From positions 1-56,963 of the forward strand of contig JAYRGW010000023.1 in NCBI GenBank assembly GCA_041907665.1: a stretch of 56,963 nucleotides of DNA. The letters run 5' to 3'. This DNA comes from JAAYUD01 sp041907665. GTDB lineage: Bacteria > Bacteroidota > Bacteroidia > Bacteroidales > Bacteroidaceae. Below, piece by piece: positions 25,963 to 34,522 of the stretch. Both the position numbers and the translations under genes were made by a program. Each line of letters opens with the position of its first letter. Within the stretch, counting starts at the first letter, position 1. The notes under the pieces are model-generated. The model worked only from the letters and a program-made list of their open reading frames with translations, was not told the DNA's origin and did not search any database.

Positions 25963-27099
25963 ATGAAGAAGATTCTGATTTCTCTATGCGCTCTGCTCTT
26001 TTGCAGTGCGGTGTCAGCACAGGACAATTTCGAGATGAGCGGTACATTCACCGATGTCAAGAACGATACGCTGGTGGTGGAATATGTGAAGCGGGAGCCC
26101 GATAGGCAGATTATCAGTTTTAAGGTGCCCGTAAACGACAGGGGGGAGTTTTCCTTCGGCTGTCAGATAGCGAATGCTTATGAAGGCTCTTTAGGAATGA
26201 AATCGACAGGGAAGAAGGTTTACATCTTCTTCGTGCCCAATGAGAAGGTCGTCGTCAGCGGTGCTTTTGCCCATGCTCATGACTGGGAAATCAGCGGTTC
26301 GGCGTTTTACCAGCAACTGGCACAGGTTATCGACTTGGAAAGACGCTACCTGAAGGAATTTGACAAGTCCGCGGAGGAATATGAACAAGGTGTGGCTGCC
26401 GGAGGCGATGAGGAGAAACTTACCGAGCAACGTGGGAAAGCGAACCGTGACATCAACAAGCGTATGGGAGATTTCGCATTGGAATACATGCGTCAGCATC
26501 CTGATGAAGAGGCTTCCGTGCAACTAGTCGGCAGCGGAATGTTCTCCTATTTAGGAGAGGAGATCAAGCTTCTCTCACCCAGGGTGCGCAACGGCAGGTT
26601 CAAAAGATATCTCGATATAAATCAATCGATGTTAGACCGTGTCATGACCGAGGTGAAGGCTTCGAAGGCCGCCAAAAAGTCTATCGAAGAAAACAAGACT
26701 GCTCCTGACTTCACCCTGAAAGACCTCAACGGCAACGACTTTACCTTGAGTTCCTTATACCACAAGGGCAAATATGTGCTCGTAGATTTCTGGGGCTCGT
26801 GGTGCACCTGGTGTATCAAGGGATTTCCAAAGATGAAGGAATACTATGCCAAATACAAGGACCGGTTGGAAATCGTGGGCGTAGACTGCTATGACAAAGA
26901 AGACAAATGGAAAGAGGCCGTACAGAAAAACCAGGTGTCCTGGCTCCACGTACGTTCTGATGACGGCACCACGGAAGTGAAGTTCGGCGTGAAGGGCTAT
27001 CCTCACAAGGTGCTTATCTCTCCTGACGGCAAGGTGCTGAAGATGATCACCGGCGAGGGTGATGATTTCTATGATTATCTGGATAAAACATTGAAATAA
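25963..27099 (+). CDS. TlpA-like thioredoxin-fold thiol-disulfide protein with DUF4369 N-terminus
   Basis: A 378-residue exported protein. The start is set at ATG 25963 because it begins a textbook signal peptide (MKKILISLCALLFCSAVSAQ). Residues about 22-120 form a beta-rich DUF4369-type domain. A helical linker rich in charged residues follows. The C-terminal thioredoxin/AhpC-TSA domain (about 240-378) contains APDFTLKDLNGNDFTLSSL, the redox motif WCTWC and GVKGYPHKVLISPDG. It probably reduces or exchanges disulfides in the periplasm. Base composition is richer in G/C than its neighbours, closer to the housekeeping block, so it may be a native gene in an otherwise disturbed region. Confidence 0.85.
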   Translation: MKKILISLCALLFCSAVSAQDNFEMSGTFTDVKNDTLVVEYVKREPDRQIISFKVPVNDRGEFSFGCQIANAYEGSLGMKSTGKKVYIFFVPNEKVVVSGAFAHAHDWEISGSAFYQQLAQVIDLERRYLKEFDKSAEEYEQGVAAGGDEEKLTEQRGKANRDINKRMGDFALEYMRQHPDEEASVQLVGSGMFSYLGEEIKLLSPRVRNGRFKRYLDINQSMLDRVMTEVKASKAAKKSIEENKTAPDFTLKDLNGNDFTLSSLYHKGKYVLVDFWGSWCTWCIKGFPKMKEYYAKYKDRLEIVGVDCYDKEDKWKEAVQKNQVSWLHVRSDDGTTEVKFGVKGYPHKVLISPDGKVLKMITGEGDDFYDYLDKTLK

Positions 27100-27208
27100 G
27101 GAACGTGAGACTGAGATATTCTCAATCGTTGATCGCTGACGTAGCAGTAAAAGAAAATGGAGAAAACTGGTATTGTCCGCATTTCGGTGGTATGTAGATG
27201 TTTAACTA

Positions 27209-27446
27209 GGGTTCACTGGATAACTCCTTTTGCTTAAAACTGGCAAAAACATAGCTATTTTTAGGAAAACAGTATGAATAGTGGCATTTTTGTAGAAAAT
27301 TAATGCGGTAAACTATGCCTATTCCATTTTTTTCTGCTTGGAACGATAGGTTTTAACACGATAAATCTTATTTCAAATGTTAAAACCATTACAATGAAAG
27401 ATATACATTATTGACTAATAGCGCATTTTATTAATTCAGTAGACCC
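27209..27446. mobile_element. MITE-like element, 238 bp
   Basis: The ends are imperfect terminal inverted repeats: GGGTTCACTGGAT at the left, and GGGTCTACTGAAT at the right read inward, matching 10 of 13. They are flanked by the direct repeat TAACTA at 27203-27208 and 27447-27452, consistent with a 6-bp target duplication. There is no coding capacity, so it must have been mobilised by a transposase elsewhere. Its inner segment at 27282-27341 recurs in decayed form at 23099-23155. Confidence 0.65.
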
Positions 27447-27540
27447 TAACTAGTTGATGATCCATGTGCCAGATGAGAGTGTAGGTAATGGCTTCTACAG
27501 CCATTTGGCTACAGAGAATACAAATCATCGGAAAAGATAT

Positions 27541-27631
27541 ATACACCTTGATCTCTCATCTTTTAGTAATAATACTTGGTGTTGCAACGTTTTTAATGTA
27601 ATTTAGCCGCATAATATGCGTCGATAATGAG
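27541..27631 (+). repeat. Dispersed direct repeat, copy R2 (91 bp)
   Basis: This is the partner of R1 (22161-22250), matching at 88 of 91 aligned positions. It contains CGCATAATATGCG. It ends 23 bp before the ATG of the secreted-protein gene at 27655 and so may act as its promoter or leader. Confidence 0.85.
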
Positions 27632-27654
27632 AATTTTGAAAAGGTTATTGGTGT

Positions 27655-28272
27655 ATGAAGAAAAATATTCTGATTCTATTCGTTATTCTATTTGTCTTTC
27701 CTTTTGTTTCGGCCCAAGAACGTATCGCTCTCAAAAATATTGAGCCAAGCATAGAGATGGAAAATATGATGGATTTTATGGGTATCTATAGTGCCAACAT
27801 TCGATTGAGTTCGAAGCAGTCTATTACTAATCCTGTATCTATTATTTGTGCAAAATACGAAGATGGTGTATTGTACAATGATACGATAGATTTAAGTGAT
27901 TATACGTCGCATAATAGAAAACCTGCAAATACTTATATTGTTAGAGGAATGGGACAACCAAAGGAACTATCTACCGATTCCCTTGAACTAAAAGTTCGTT
28001 TTTATTTGTCTGGGTTTAGTCAAGATACCAATTTGAAAATGAAAATAGGGAATTATAAGCCCAATGATTTTATATTCTTTTCGATGGCAGATATTTATCA
28101 TTCCATTCCACGAAACGAATATATACCGATGTTTGTCTTTATTCCTCCAATTCCGATAAGTAACGAAATGCAGTCGTATTGTGCTGTTCGTTTCAGTAAG
28201 GTACTACCAAAAGATTGGCGGACCAAATTGCATCTTAAAAGTTACGCTATATACTATTTCAAATTTAAGTGA
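27655..28272 (+). CDS. Secreted protein of unknown function
   Basis: A 205-residue protein with a clear signal peptide (MKKNILILFVILFVFPFVSA). The mature part is rich in beta-type residues and ends in alternating aromatic residues (HLKSYAIYYFKFK). The ending could be a barrel strand, but the protein is short for a barrel and no domain is recognised. It is preceded directly by repeat R2. The gene is intact, despite lying among decayed sequences. Confidence 0.65.
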   Translation: MKKNILILFVILFVFPFVSAQERIALKNIEPSIEMENMMDFMGIYSANIRLSSKQSITNPVSIICAKYEDGVLYNDTIDLSDYTSHNRKPANTYIVRGMGQPKELSTDSLELKVRFYLSGFSQDTNLKMKIGNYKPNDFIFFSMADIYHSIPRNEYIPMFVFIPPIPISNEMQSYCAVRFSKVLPKDWRTKLHLKSYAIYYFKFK

Positions 28273-28449
28273 TTGCATAACCGAGGATTCTTAAATATCT
28301 TGCATAGTGATAATTTTGTACCAAAGCCAAAATAGTCATTAAGATGAGTCTTTGAAGGTATGAATGCAATTACTAAGCTACAGACACACAGCAGAAAAGG
28401 GAACAAGAACTTCGCTCATTAAGGAGCATAGACGATAGTTTCTTAAATA

Positions 28450-28861
28450 TTATGCAAGTATATCATCATTCTTCAAGAACTGGAATAAGCCCATGAAGAC
28501 GAAGCCATTGTTATCGGTATATGTTGCGATGTCATCGGACACGATGATTATCTTGCGAAAAGAATCGTCTATCTTTTTTAGCGATGCAAGTTCTTGTGTG
28601 CGCTGGGCTTCACTGTCGAGGGTATAAGCTGATTGGATATAGTACTTCTCCATTCCGTTTGTAGTAATGAAATCGACCTCCAACTGTTTGTATTAGCTTT
28701 TCCCCTCGCTTATCGTGTGGTGTCTCTACCACACCTACATCAACCACATAGCCACGACTTACCACATCGACGTGAACCGCAGTAATGATTTTTATCTCAC
28801 CATTATTACGTCGAACTATTAGCTTTTGCAGATAGAGATTTCTATTTATGTAGTCAATCAT
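28450..28861 (-). pseudogene. AAA ATPase with DUF4143 domain, internally deleted and frameshifted
   Basis: On the minus strand ATG 28861 begins MIDYINRNLYLQKLIVRRN, the N-terminus of the large AAA/DUF4143 ATPase family. After about 25 residues the sequence jumps to the C-terminal part (RGYVVDVGVVETPHDKRGEK). About 300 residues are missing, including both Walker motifs. A frame change at about 28685 then leads to EVDFITTNGMEKYYIQSAY and NNGFVFMGLFQFL with the stop at 28450. Such ATPases are common, often multicopy accessory genes in Bacteroides; this one cannot be functional. Confidence 0.75.
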
Positions 28862-29067
28862 AGCGTATCCCCTATTTTTCTGCAATTTTACAATAAATAT
28901 CCGTCAATGTATTATCTTTGTCAAATTTTTTAATGGATGATGGTTTTATTGTACTTTAGTCGATACCTTTTTATTTGAATGCTCAGTCACCTCTTTCCCA
29001 CTTCCCTTGGTAAATCCTGTTACAGGCTGTTCCTGCTTTAGCTTGACTTTTAGTGTATTCCCAATCG

Positions 29068-30837
29068 TTATTTGAATAGCGGTCTGAGCACTTCTATGAT
29101 TCGGCTATAGCCTTTTTCGTTGGGGTGCAATCCGTCTCTGAATAGCGATTCGTCTATTTTTCCGCTTCCGTCGGGTAACAATAGTTTGGCCGTTGCATCT
29201 GTAATGTCGATCATACTGTCGTGTGGCAAGCGCGAAGCCAGTAGCTCGTTGAGCTGCGCCACTCTACTTTCTTGGTCTCTGCGTGGGTATATCTTGATGA
29301 TATGCAGTTTGGCTTGCGGCTGACGCTGGCGTATGACTTTAATGAGTCCTAGAATACCTTCTACGATCTCTTCGTTTGTATTGCACTGTAGATTGTTGGT
29401 GCCGATATTCATGCATATATGTTTGGGGTGACAGTCGTCGAGTTCTCCGTGATAGATACGCCAGAATACGTTTTCGATACGGTCCCATCCAAAGCCCATG
29501 TTGGTGACTTTGCGTTTGCCGAATAGTTTTTTCCATGCCTGCAAGCCCCATTGACGAGGTGTGTAGGTGGGCTCACCGGCCCAATAGTGGGTGATGGAAT
29601 TGCCAATCATGACAATTTCGGGATTGGCAGTGCGATTGCGGCTGATGACTGCATTGTGACGTTCGGCCCATTCGTAGGTGTCGGGCTCGCGGCGTTGAGT
29701 AACAGGCGCAAACAGTGGCATGGGGTGGTAGTTGAGTATTTGTTCTATCTTTTTGGTGTAGGCATCGGCATATAGTTCCATACCGATATCGGAAGCATGC
29801 CAGCCGTCTACTTGAGAGTCTGGGGTCAATCCGATTTCTTCTTTCGTCAGATAGTAGATGTCTTTCACGCTGTCGGCTATCAATTGGCGGTATGCTTTCT
29901 TGAGTTCCGTATTGGTGATGTTGCACTCGTTTTCTATCGGCGCGTTGGTCTTGCCGTACATGTATCCGTCGTTCTCTACGAGTAGGATAGGAGCGTTACT
30001 TTTGCTACGAATCTTTTTGACTCCGGCGAGCGTTCTGCTTACGATACTGTCGTGAATCTGAGACATATTGGGCATGCAATCGAGTATGAACATGCGGGCA
30101 TCTACTTCGCTTATCAAGTCGTAGACGGCAGGGTCCATTAGGGCATTGCCCGAAAAGCCTAGATTGATGACCGGCATATCGAACCGGCGTTGAAGTATAT
30201 TGGTCCATGCCATAGCAGGCCGCGAAGCCGATGCACCCTGTGCAATGGAAGTGCCGTATACGAGGATGGGTCTTTCGATAGAGATGGGAGCAAATTTGAA
30301 ATAGCTATCTGTAGGAACTCCGATCTCCATGTGAGTCACGGTGTTGTAGAGCGGCAGGAAAAGACGATACTTATTGCCTCTCTGGTGGGTGTTGTGGTAT
30401 GCAAAGTCGCGATAACGGAAAGAAATGGTATCTGTAGGTTGGTTACCGAAAGTGTAGGCAGCCGGACAAGCACACCAGTTGGTGGTTCCGTCGCAGTCGG
30501 TGCTATACATGTCGAGTCCGCTCACTGCGATGGTCGTGAGATTGGGCAGGGTGCGACCTCCCGAGCAAAGATACTTGACGGTGATGGAAGGAGCATTGGT
30601 GTAGAACTCGATATAGAGTCCGGCACTATTGGTTGACAGTCCCCACACGGCAGGGCGCAGTATAGATTCTGCCCGATTGGGGAAGCGGTTGAAACTCTTG
30701 CCAATTTCTTTGTTCCATGCGCGGCCCTGTATGTTTGGCGTATCGCCATCGAGCGGGTCGTACCATTTGGTTTGAGCCCATAGACCCTGTCCCAGTAGCA
30801 ACGTCGCTACGAGCAGGATAGAATGTAATTTTTTCAT
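29068..30837 (-). CDS. Two-domain SGNH/GDSL hydrolase (GxDLY plus GDSL_3 type)
   Basis: A 589-residue exported hydrolase. The start is ATG 30837, giving a signal peptide (MKKLHSILLVATLLLGQGLWAQ); a longer frame to 30879 would overlap the neighbouring gene. Residues about 20-180 form a beta-sandwich of the GxDLY type. The first SGNH domain (about 190-370) shows VYGTSIAQGASAS, LGFSGNA and DGWHASDIGM. The second (about 400-589) shows MIGNSITHYW, NMGFGWDRIENVFW, NIGTNNLQ and DGLHPNEKGY, with Ser, Gly, Asn and His/Asp blocks all visible. It probably removes acyl groups from glycans in the periplasm. It lies 17 bp downstream of a cell-wall glucosaminidase gene, suggesting co-transcription. Confidence 0.88.
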   Translation of the reverse strand: MKKLHSILLVATLLLGQGLWAQTKWYDPLDGDTPNIQGRAWNKEIGKSFNRFPNRAESILRPAVWGLSTNSAGLYIEFYTNAPSITVKYLCSGGRTLPNLTTIAVSGLDMYSTDCDGTTNWCACPAAYTFGNQPTDTISFRYRDFAYHNTHQRGNKYRLFLPLYNTVTHMEIGVPTDSYFKFAPISIERPILVYGTSIAQGASASRPAMAWTNILQRRFDMPVINLGFSGNALMDPAVYDLISEVDARMFILDCMPNMSQIHDSIVSRTLAGVKKIRSKSNAPILLVENDGYMYGKTNAPIENECNITNTELKKAYRQLIADSVKDIYYLTKEEIGLTPDSQVDGWHASDIGMELYADAYTKKIEQILNYHPMPLFAPVTQRREPDTYEWAERHNAVISRNRTANPEIVMIGNSITHYWAGEPTYTPRQWGLQAWKKLFGKRKVTNMGFGWDRIENVFWRIYHGELDDCHPKHICMNIGTNNLQCNTNEEIVEGILGLIKVIRQRQPQAKLHIIKIYPRRDQESRVAQLNELLASRLPHDSMIDITDATAKLLLPDGSGKIDESLFRDGLHPNEKGYSRIIEVLRPLFK

Positions 30838-30853
30838 GAGTACTATAATTTGT

Positions 30854-31759
30854 TTAACGTAAACGAAGAATGTCTCCAACTATCGGCACATAATTGCCGT
30901 CTTTGTTATTCAATTTGTACAGGTTCTTGAGGCGCATGCCATAGTGCTGCGAGATGCTGTGCATCGAATCGCCGCTACGAACCACATGAACGATACATCC
31001 CTTGGCGGCATGTCTCTGTTTCTTGTGCAAATAGACGATGTCTCCGGGCTGTAGTGTATAATCTCTTTGTACATCGTTGTACTTTGCCAACTTGCGGGCA
31101 CTGATGCCGAACTCTTCGCTCAAAGCCTCGTAGGTATCTCCTTCTCGGGCTACTACGTAAGCAATATCGTTGGCAAGCAATAGGTTGTGCTTATAGATGG
31201 GTTGTTCGGATTCGGAGCGGTGATGCCGGCGATGATCTTTGTAGCTCGAATTATCGTATTTGTAGAGCTGGTACTGCTCAATGATGGCAATCAGTCTGTT
31301 GGCATACGACGGATCGGTGGCATATCCGGCCCGTTTCAGTCCCAGTGCCCAACCGCGATAATCGGTGATGTCCAGACGGAAGAGGAATTGGTATCGGGGG
31401 CCTTTGCTAAGAAACTGCGAATGATCTTCGTACGAATCTCGGGCATTGTCATAAGCTCTGAAGCATTCGTTGGGGGCATCGTCGGTATAGTAAGTTGTTT
31501 TCCCTTTCCAATATCCGCCACATTTGATGCCGAAGTGATTATTGAAGTATTTGGCCAGCGTGCTTTGTCCCGCTCCACTTTCGAAGACTCCTTGAGCAAG
31601 TGTGATACTGGCGGGGATGTGATATTTATGCATTTGTTCGATAGCCATGTCTCGGTACTTTTCGAAATAATCGGAGAACTGGTTGCGCTGCGAATGAGCA
31701 GTGCTGCAGACGCACAGTAGCGTGCAAATTACTATCAGATAATGGAATGGTCTCTTCAT
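30854..31759 (-). CDS. Glucosaminidase (muramidase-like) with two LysM domains
   Basis: A 301-residue exported cell-wall hydrolase. A signal peptide (to about residue 23) is followed by a glucosaminidase/FlgJ-type catalytic domain (about 35-165), containing ITLAQGVFESGAGQSTLAKY (catalytic Glu) and NNHFGIKC. A basic linker (SSYKDHRRHHRSE) leads to two LysM repeats (about 203-248 and 257-301, with YVVAREGDTYEALSEEF and HVVRSGDSMHSISQHY). It should cut the glycan strands of peptidoglycan while bound through LysM. It is first in a probable two-gene unit with the SGNH hydrolase and diverges from cdd. Confidence 0.92.
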   Translation of the reverse strand: MKRPFHYLIVICTLLCVCSTAHSQRNQFSDYFEKYRDMAIEQMHKYHIPASITLAQGVFESGAGQSTLAKYFNNHFGIKCGGYWKGKTTYYTDDAPNECFRAYDNARDSYEDHSQFLSKGPRYQFLFRLDITDYRGWALGLKRAGYATDPSYANRLIAIIEQYQLYKYDNSSYKDHRRHHRSESEQPIYKHNLLLANDIAYVVAREGDTYEALSEEFGISARKLAKYNDVQRDYTLQPGDIVYLHKKQRHAAKGCIVHVVRSGDSMHSISQHYGMRLKNLYKLNNKDGNYVPIVGDILRLR

Positions 31760-31818
31760 GAATTGAGCTTTTATTTCACAAAGTTCTTAAAAATAATTGG
31801 ATTTCACAATCTCTTTCC

Positions 31819-31826
31819 TAACTTTG
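31819..31826 (+). promoter_or_regulatory. -7 promoter element of cdd
   Basis: TAACTTTG is an exact TAnnTTTG match 34 bp before the cdd ATG, in the divergent intergenic region. A TTGG about 22 bp upstream may serve as a weak -33 box. Confidence 0.5.
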
Positions 31827-31860
31827 TAATATTTATTAGCTTACTAAGATAGATAATGTA

Positions 31861-32340
31861 ATGAAAGAATATACTATTACCGCTCATATCCATATATATC
31901 AGTACGAAGAACTTTGTGAATCGGATCGCCAATTGATTGATGCCGCCAAGGAAGCGACGAAGCGTAGCTATGCTCCTTACTCTCATTTTGCTGTCGGTGC
32001 AGCTGTGAGACTGTCTGATGGAACAGTGGTGACAGGCTCTAACCAAGAGAATGCTGCTTATCCTTCGGGCCTTTGTGCCGAACGTACCACGTTGTTTTAT
32101 GCCAATGCCCGCTATCCGGATCAGCCCGTCGAAGTGCTGGCTATTGCAGCACGTACCGAAAAGGGATTCGTCGAAAAACCGATACCTCCCTGTGGCGCAT
32201 GCCGACAGGTGATACTGGAAACGGAAACGCGCTTTGCACAGCCCATCAGAATATTGCTCTTCGGCGAAGAATGCATTTACGAGGTAGCAGGTATAGGCGA
32301 TTTGCTACCGTTGTCGTTCGAAGCTTCGGCTATGGACTGA
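31861..32340 (+). CDS. cdd: Cytidine deaminase
   Basis: A 159-residue cytosolic enzyme converting cytidine or deoxycytidine to uridine in pyrimidine salvage. The three-Cys zinc site of the tetrameric class is visible: CAERTTLF (Cys and catalytic Glu) and PPCGACRQVI. YSHFAVGAAV and SNQENAAYPSGL complete the substrate pocket. Length fits the family. It converges on kup with 58 bp between. Confidence 0.95.
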   Translation: MKEYTITAHIHIYQYEELCESDRQLIDAAKEATKRSYAPYSHFAVGAAVRLSDGTVVTGSNQENAAYPSGLCAERTTLFYANARYPDQPVEVLAIAARTEKGFVEKPIPPCGACRQVILETETRFAQPIRILLFGEECIYEVAGIGDLLPLSFEASAMD

Positions 32341-32398
32341 CACCGGGCGTTTGTCTACCGATATTGCATTCCGAAATAATATTCTTGAAAGATAGAAA

Positions 32399-34357
32399 TT
32401 ATGCTTTCTCTTTTTTTATTCGGCGTACATCTCGGCGTTTGATGATAAGCGGAACATCTTCTACGCTGACGTTGCAGGTATCAAGTCCGAATGCCTTGGG
32501 GATATTTACTTCGATGAAGTGGAATATATTGTATAAATTCATAATGAATTTTTCTCGCAGAGTAGATAAGTTCTCTGTGGAATAAATACGATTGATGACA
32601 ATAAATCTGAAATCACCTTGTATTTTGTTTTGTCTCAATGAAGGGTAGCAGCTTGTTAAATCGAACTTGTCTTCTTCAATCAAGTCCTCTATTATCTGTC
32701 TGAAATATAGGCTGATATATGGCTGTACTCTGAATCCTAAATGTAAATTGACTTTTGAAAGAGTATCTGGGATGAGTTCTTCGACAGAATATTCTAAGAT
32801 CGATGGATCGTCTTGATAGTCTACATGCAACAACCAATAATGGTCGGCACGTTTGGGATTCTTGTTGATGATGGAATACATGATTTTGCTCTCTATCTCA
32901 TCGTTGTAATTGGCTTTACTCAAATATACAAGATTCGTTGTGTATTTTGAGATCGTCTCGTCTTTTTTGATGTCTGATATTATTTTGTAGTAGGGAGCTA
33001 TTTTTGTAAATTGCAATTGATTGTTGCGTATACTTCTGGCATTATACCAAACATACATGATGATAGATACGATGCCGGCAATCAGTATAGTGACCCAACC
33101 TCCGTGGGTGAACTTGAACATATTGGCCGATAAGAACAATAATTCGATTGTAGAGAAGAAGATGACGAATGGTATGGCAAAGATTAAACGTACATGCTTG
33201 TAATAGTGTAGATAAGAACCCAATAGCAAGGTCGTCATGAGCATTGTAATGGTAATGGACAATCCGTAGGCGGCCTCCATTTTGCTGGAGCTTTGAAAGA
33301 ATAGGATGACGAATATGCAAAGAACGTAGAGAGCTACATTAACAAATGGAATGTAGAGCTGTCCTTTGACTTCGGTAGGATACTTTATAGTCTGGCGGGG
33401 CCAGAAGTTCAGGTTCATTGCTTCGCTGAAGATGGTGAACGAACCGCTGATTAATGCCTGACTGGCTATGACGGCGGCTATTGTAGCCATAATAACTCCT
33501 ACAATCAAGAACTGCGGAGGTATGATGCTATAGAACGGGTTGATGTCTTTGGGTAGTGTGTTGATGTGAGCGATAACCCATGCACCCTGTCCTAAATAGT
33601 TAAGGATAAGCATTGCTTTTACGAAGACCCAACTGACGCGGATATTTCTTATTCCACAATGTCCCAAATCCGAATATAACGCTTCGGCACCCGTGGTACA
33701 GAGAAATACGGCTCCAAGTATCAAGAACCAATTGGGATCTCTGATCAATAGTGCGATGGCATAATAAGGATTGAAAGCCTTCAGTATGAACAGATAATCG
33801 CCAATTTGGAGGGCACCGAACAAGCCGATCATAGAAAACCAGACAAGCATCAGCGGACCGAAGAATTTGCCGATAACACTGGTCCCGAACTGTTGGATGA
33901 AAAACAAGACGGTGACAATGGTGATACATATAGGCACTATGGCCGTGTTGGGCTCGATCACTTTCAGTCCCTCGATAGCAGAAACAACGGTTATGGATGG
34001 GGTTATTACGCCATCGGCAATCAGCGTGCTGGCACCGATAATGGCAAATCCGTAAAGCCATTTCTTTTTGCTCTTTCGGATCAAGGCATACAATGCCAAT
34101 ATACCGCCTTCGCCTTTATTGTCTGCCCGCAGGGCTATTAATACATATTTGATGGTGGTTTGTATGGTCAGAGTCCATATAATACATGAAACAGCACCGA
34201 TAATGTAGGAAGCGTCAATCTGTTCGTTGACTCCCAAGATGGCTTTCATGACATAAAGAGGGGACGTGCCTATATCGCCATAGACAATACCCAGTGTTAC
34301 AATAGCGCCAATAAGGCTGAATTTATTTATAAAATTTTTGTTTTCAGAAGTTTTCAT
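32399..34357 (-). CDS. kup: KUP-family potassium transporter
   Basis: A 652-residue inner-membrane K+ uptake protein. It has about twelve transmembrane helices in the first 440 residues, then a long cytoplasmic tail. Family motifs include LGIVYGDIGTSPLYVMKAIL, DNKGEGGILALYALIR, GASTLIADGVITPSITVVSA and SDLGHCG. The start is ATG 34357. The upstream in-frame TTG near 34384 falls inside the apparent -7 promoter box at 34382-34389, so it cannot be translated from that promoter. No regulator is adjacent. Confidence 0.93.
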   Translation of the reverse strand: MKTSENKNFINKFSLIGAIVTLGIVYGDIGTSPLYVMKAILGVNEQIDASYIIGAVSCIIWTLTIQTTIKYVLIALRADNKGEGGILALYALIRKSKKKWLYGFAIIGASTLIADGVITPSITVVSAIEGLKVIEPNTAIVPICITIVTVLFFIQQFGTSVIGKFFGPLMLVWFSMIGLFGALQIGDYLFILKAFNPYYAIALLIRDPNWFLILGAVFLCTTGAEALYSDLGHCGIRNIRVSWVFVKAMLILNYLGQGAWVIAHINTLPKDINPFYSIIPPQFLIVGVIMATIAAVIASQALISGSFTIFSEAMNLNFWPRQTIKYPTEVKGQLYIPFVNVALYVLCIFVILFFQSSSKMEAAYGLSITITMLMTTLLLGSYLHYYKHVRLIFAIPFVIFFSTIELLFLSANMFKFTHGGWVTILIAGIVSIIMYVWYNARSIRNNQLQFTKIAPYYKIISDIKKDETISKYTTNLVYLSKANYNDEIESKIMYSIINKNPKRADHYWLLHVDYQDDPSILEYSVEELIPDTLSKVNLHLGFRVQPYISLYFRQIIEDLIEEDKFDLTSCYPSLRQNKIQGDFRFIVINRIYSTENLSTLREKFIMNLYNIFHFIEVNIPKAFGLDTCNVSVEDVPLIIKRRDVRRIKKEKA

Positions 34358-34381
34358 TTTTATAATATCCAATACAGCCTG

Positions 34382-34389
34382 CAAAGATA
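34382..34389 (-). promoter_or_regulatory. -7 promoter element of kup
   Basis: On the minus strand the sequence reads TATCTTTG, an exact -7 match 24 bp before ATG 34357. It rules out the longer reading frame as the true start. Confidence 0.5.
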
Positions 34390-34451
34390 TTATTATTTTG
34401 GTAATTCGGATAATGATAGGTTGGAATTCTGTTTTTTAAATAAAAGGCTGT

Positions 34452-34489
34452 GTTGCAGAATCCGTTTCTCTCCAAACGGATTCTGCAAC
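34452..34489. terminator. Perfect 16-bp hairpin between the iron-sulfur protein gene and kup
   Basis: The stem GTTGCAGAATCCGTTT pairs perfectly with 34474-34489 across a 6-nt loop. It lies 33 bp beyond the stop of the minus-strand gene at 34523-35212 and just before the kup promoter. The following U-tract on the minus strand is interrupted (CCTTTTATTT), so termination may be partial. Confidence 0.65.
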
Positions 34490-34522
34490 TTTATTCATGA
34501 TACAGTTTGCCTATTGGGTAAC

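Larger units (their letters stand above)
27100..27654. other. Gene-free stretch with MITE-like element and repeat R2
   Basis: Beyond the MITE-like element and R2 it holds a segment at 27484-27540 related to 23165-23221. No gene is seen. Confidence 0.6.
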
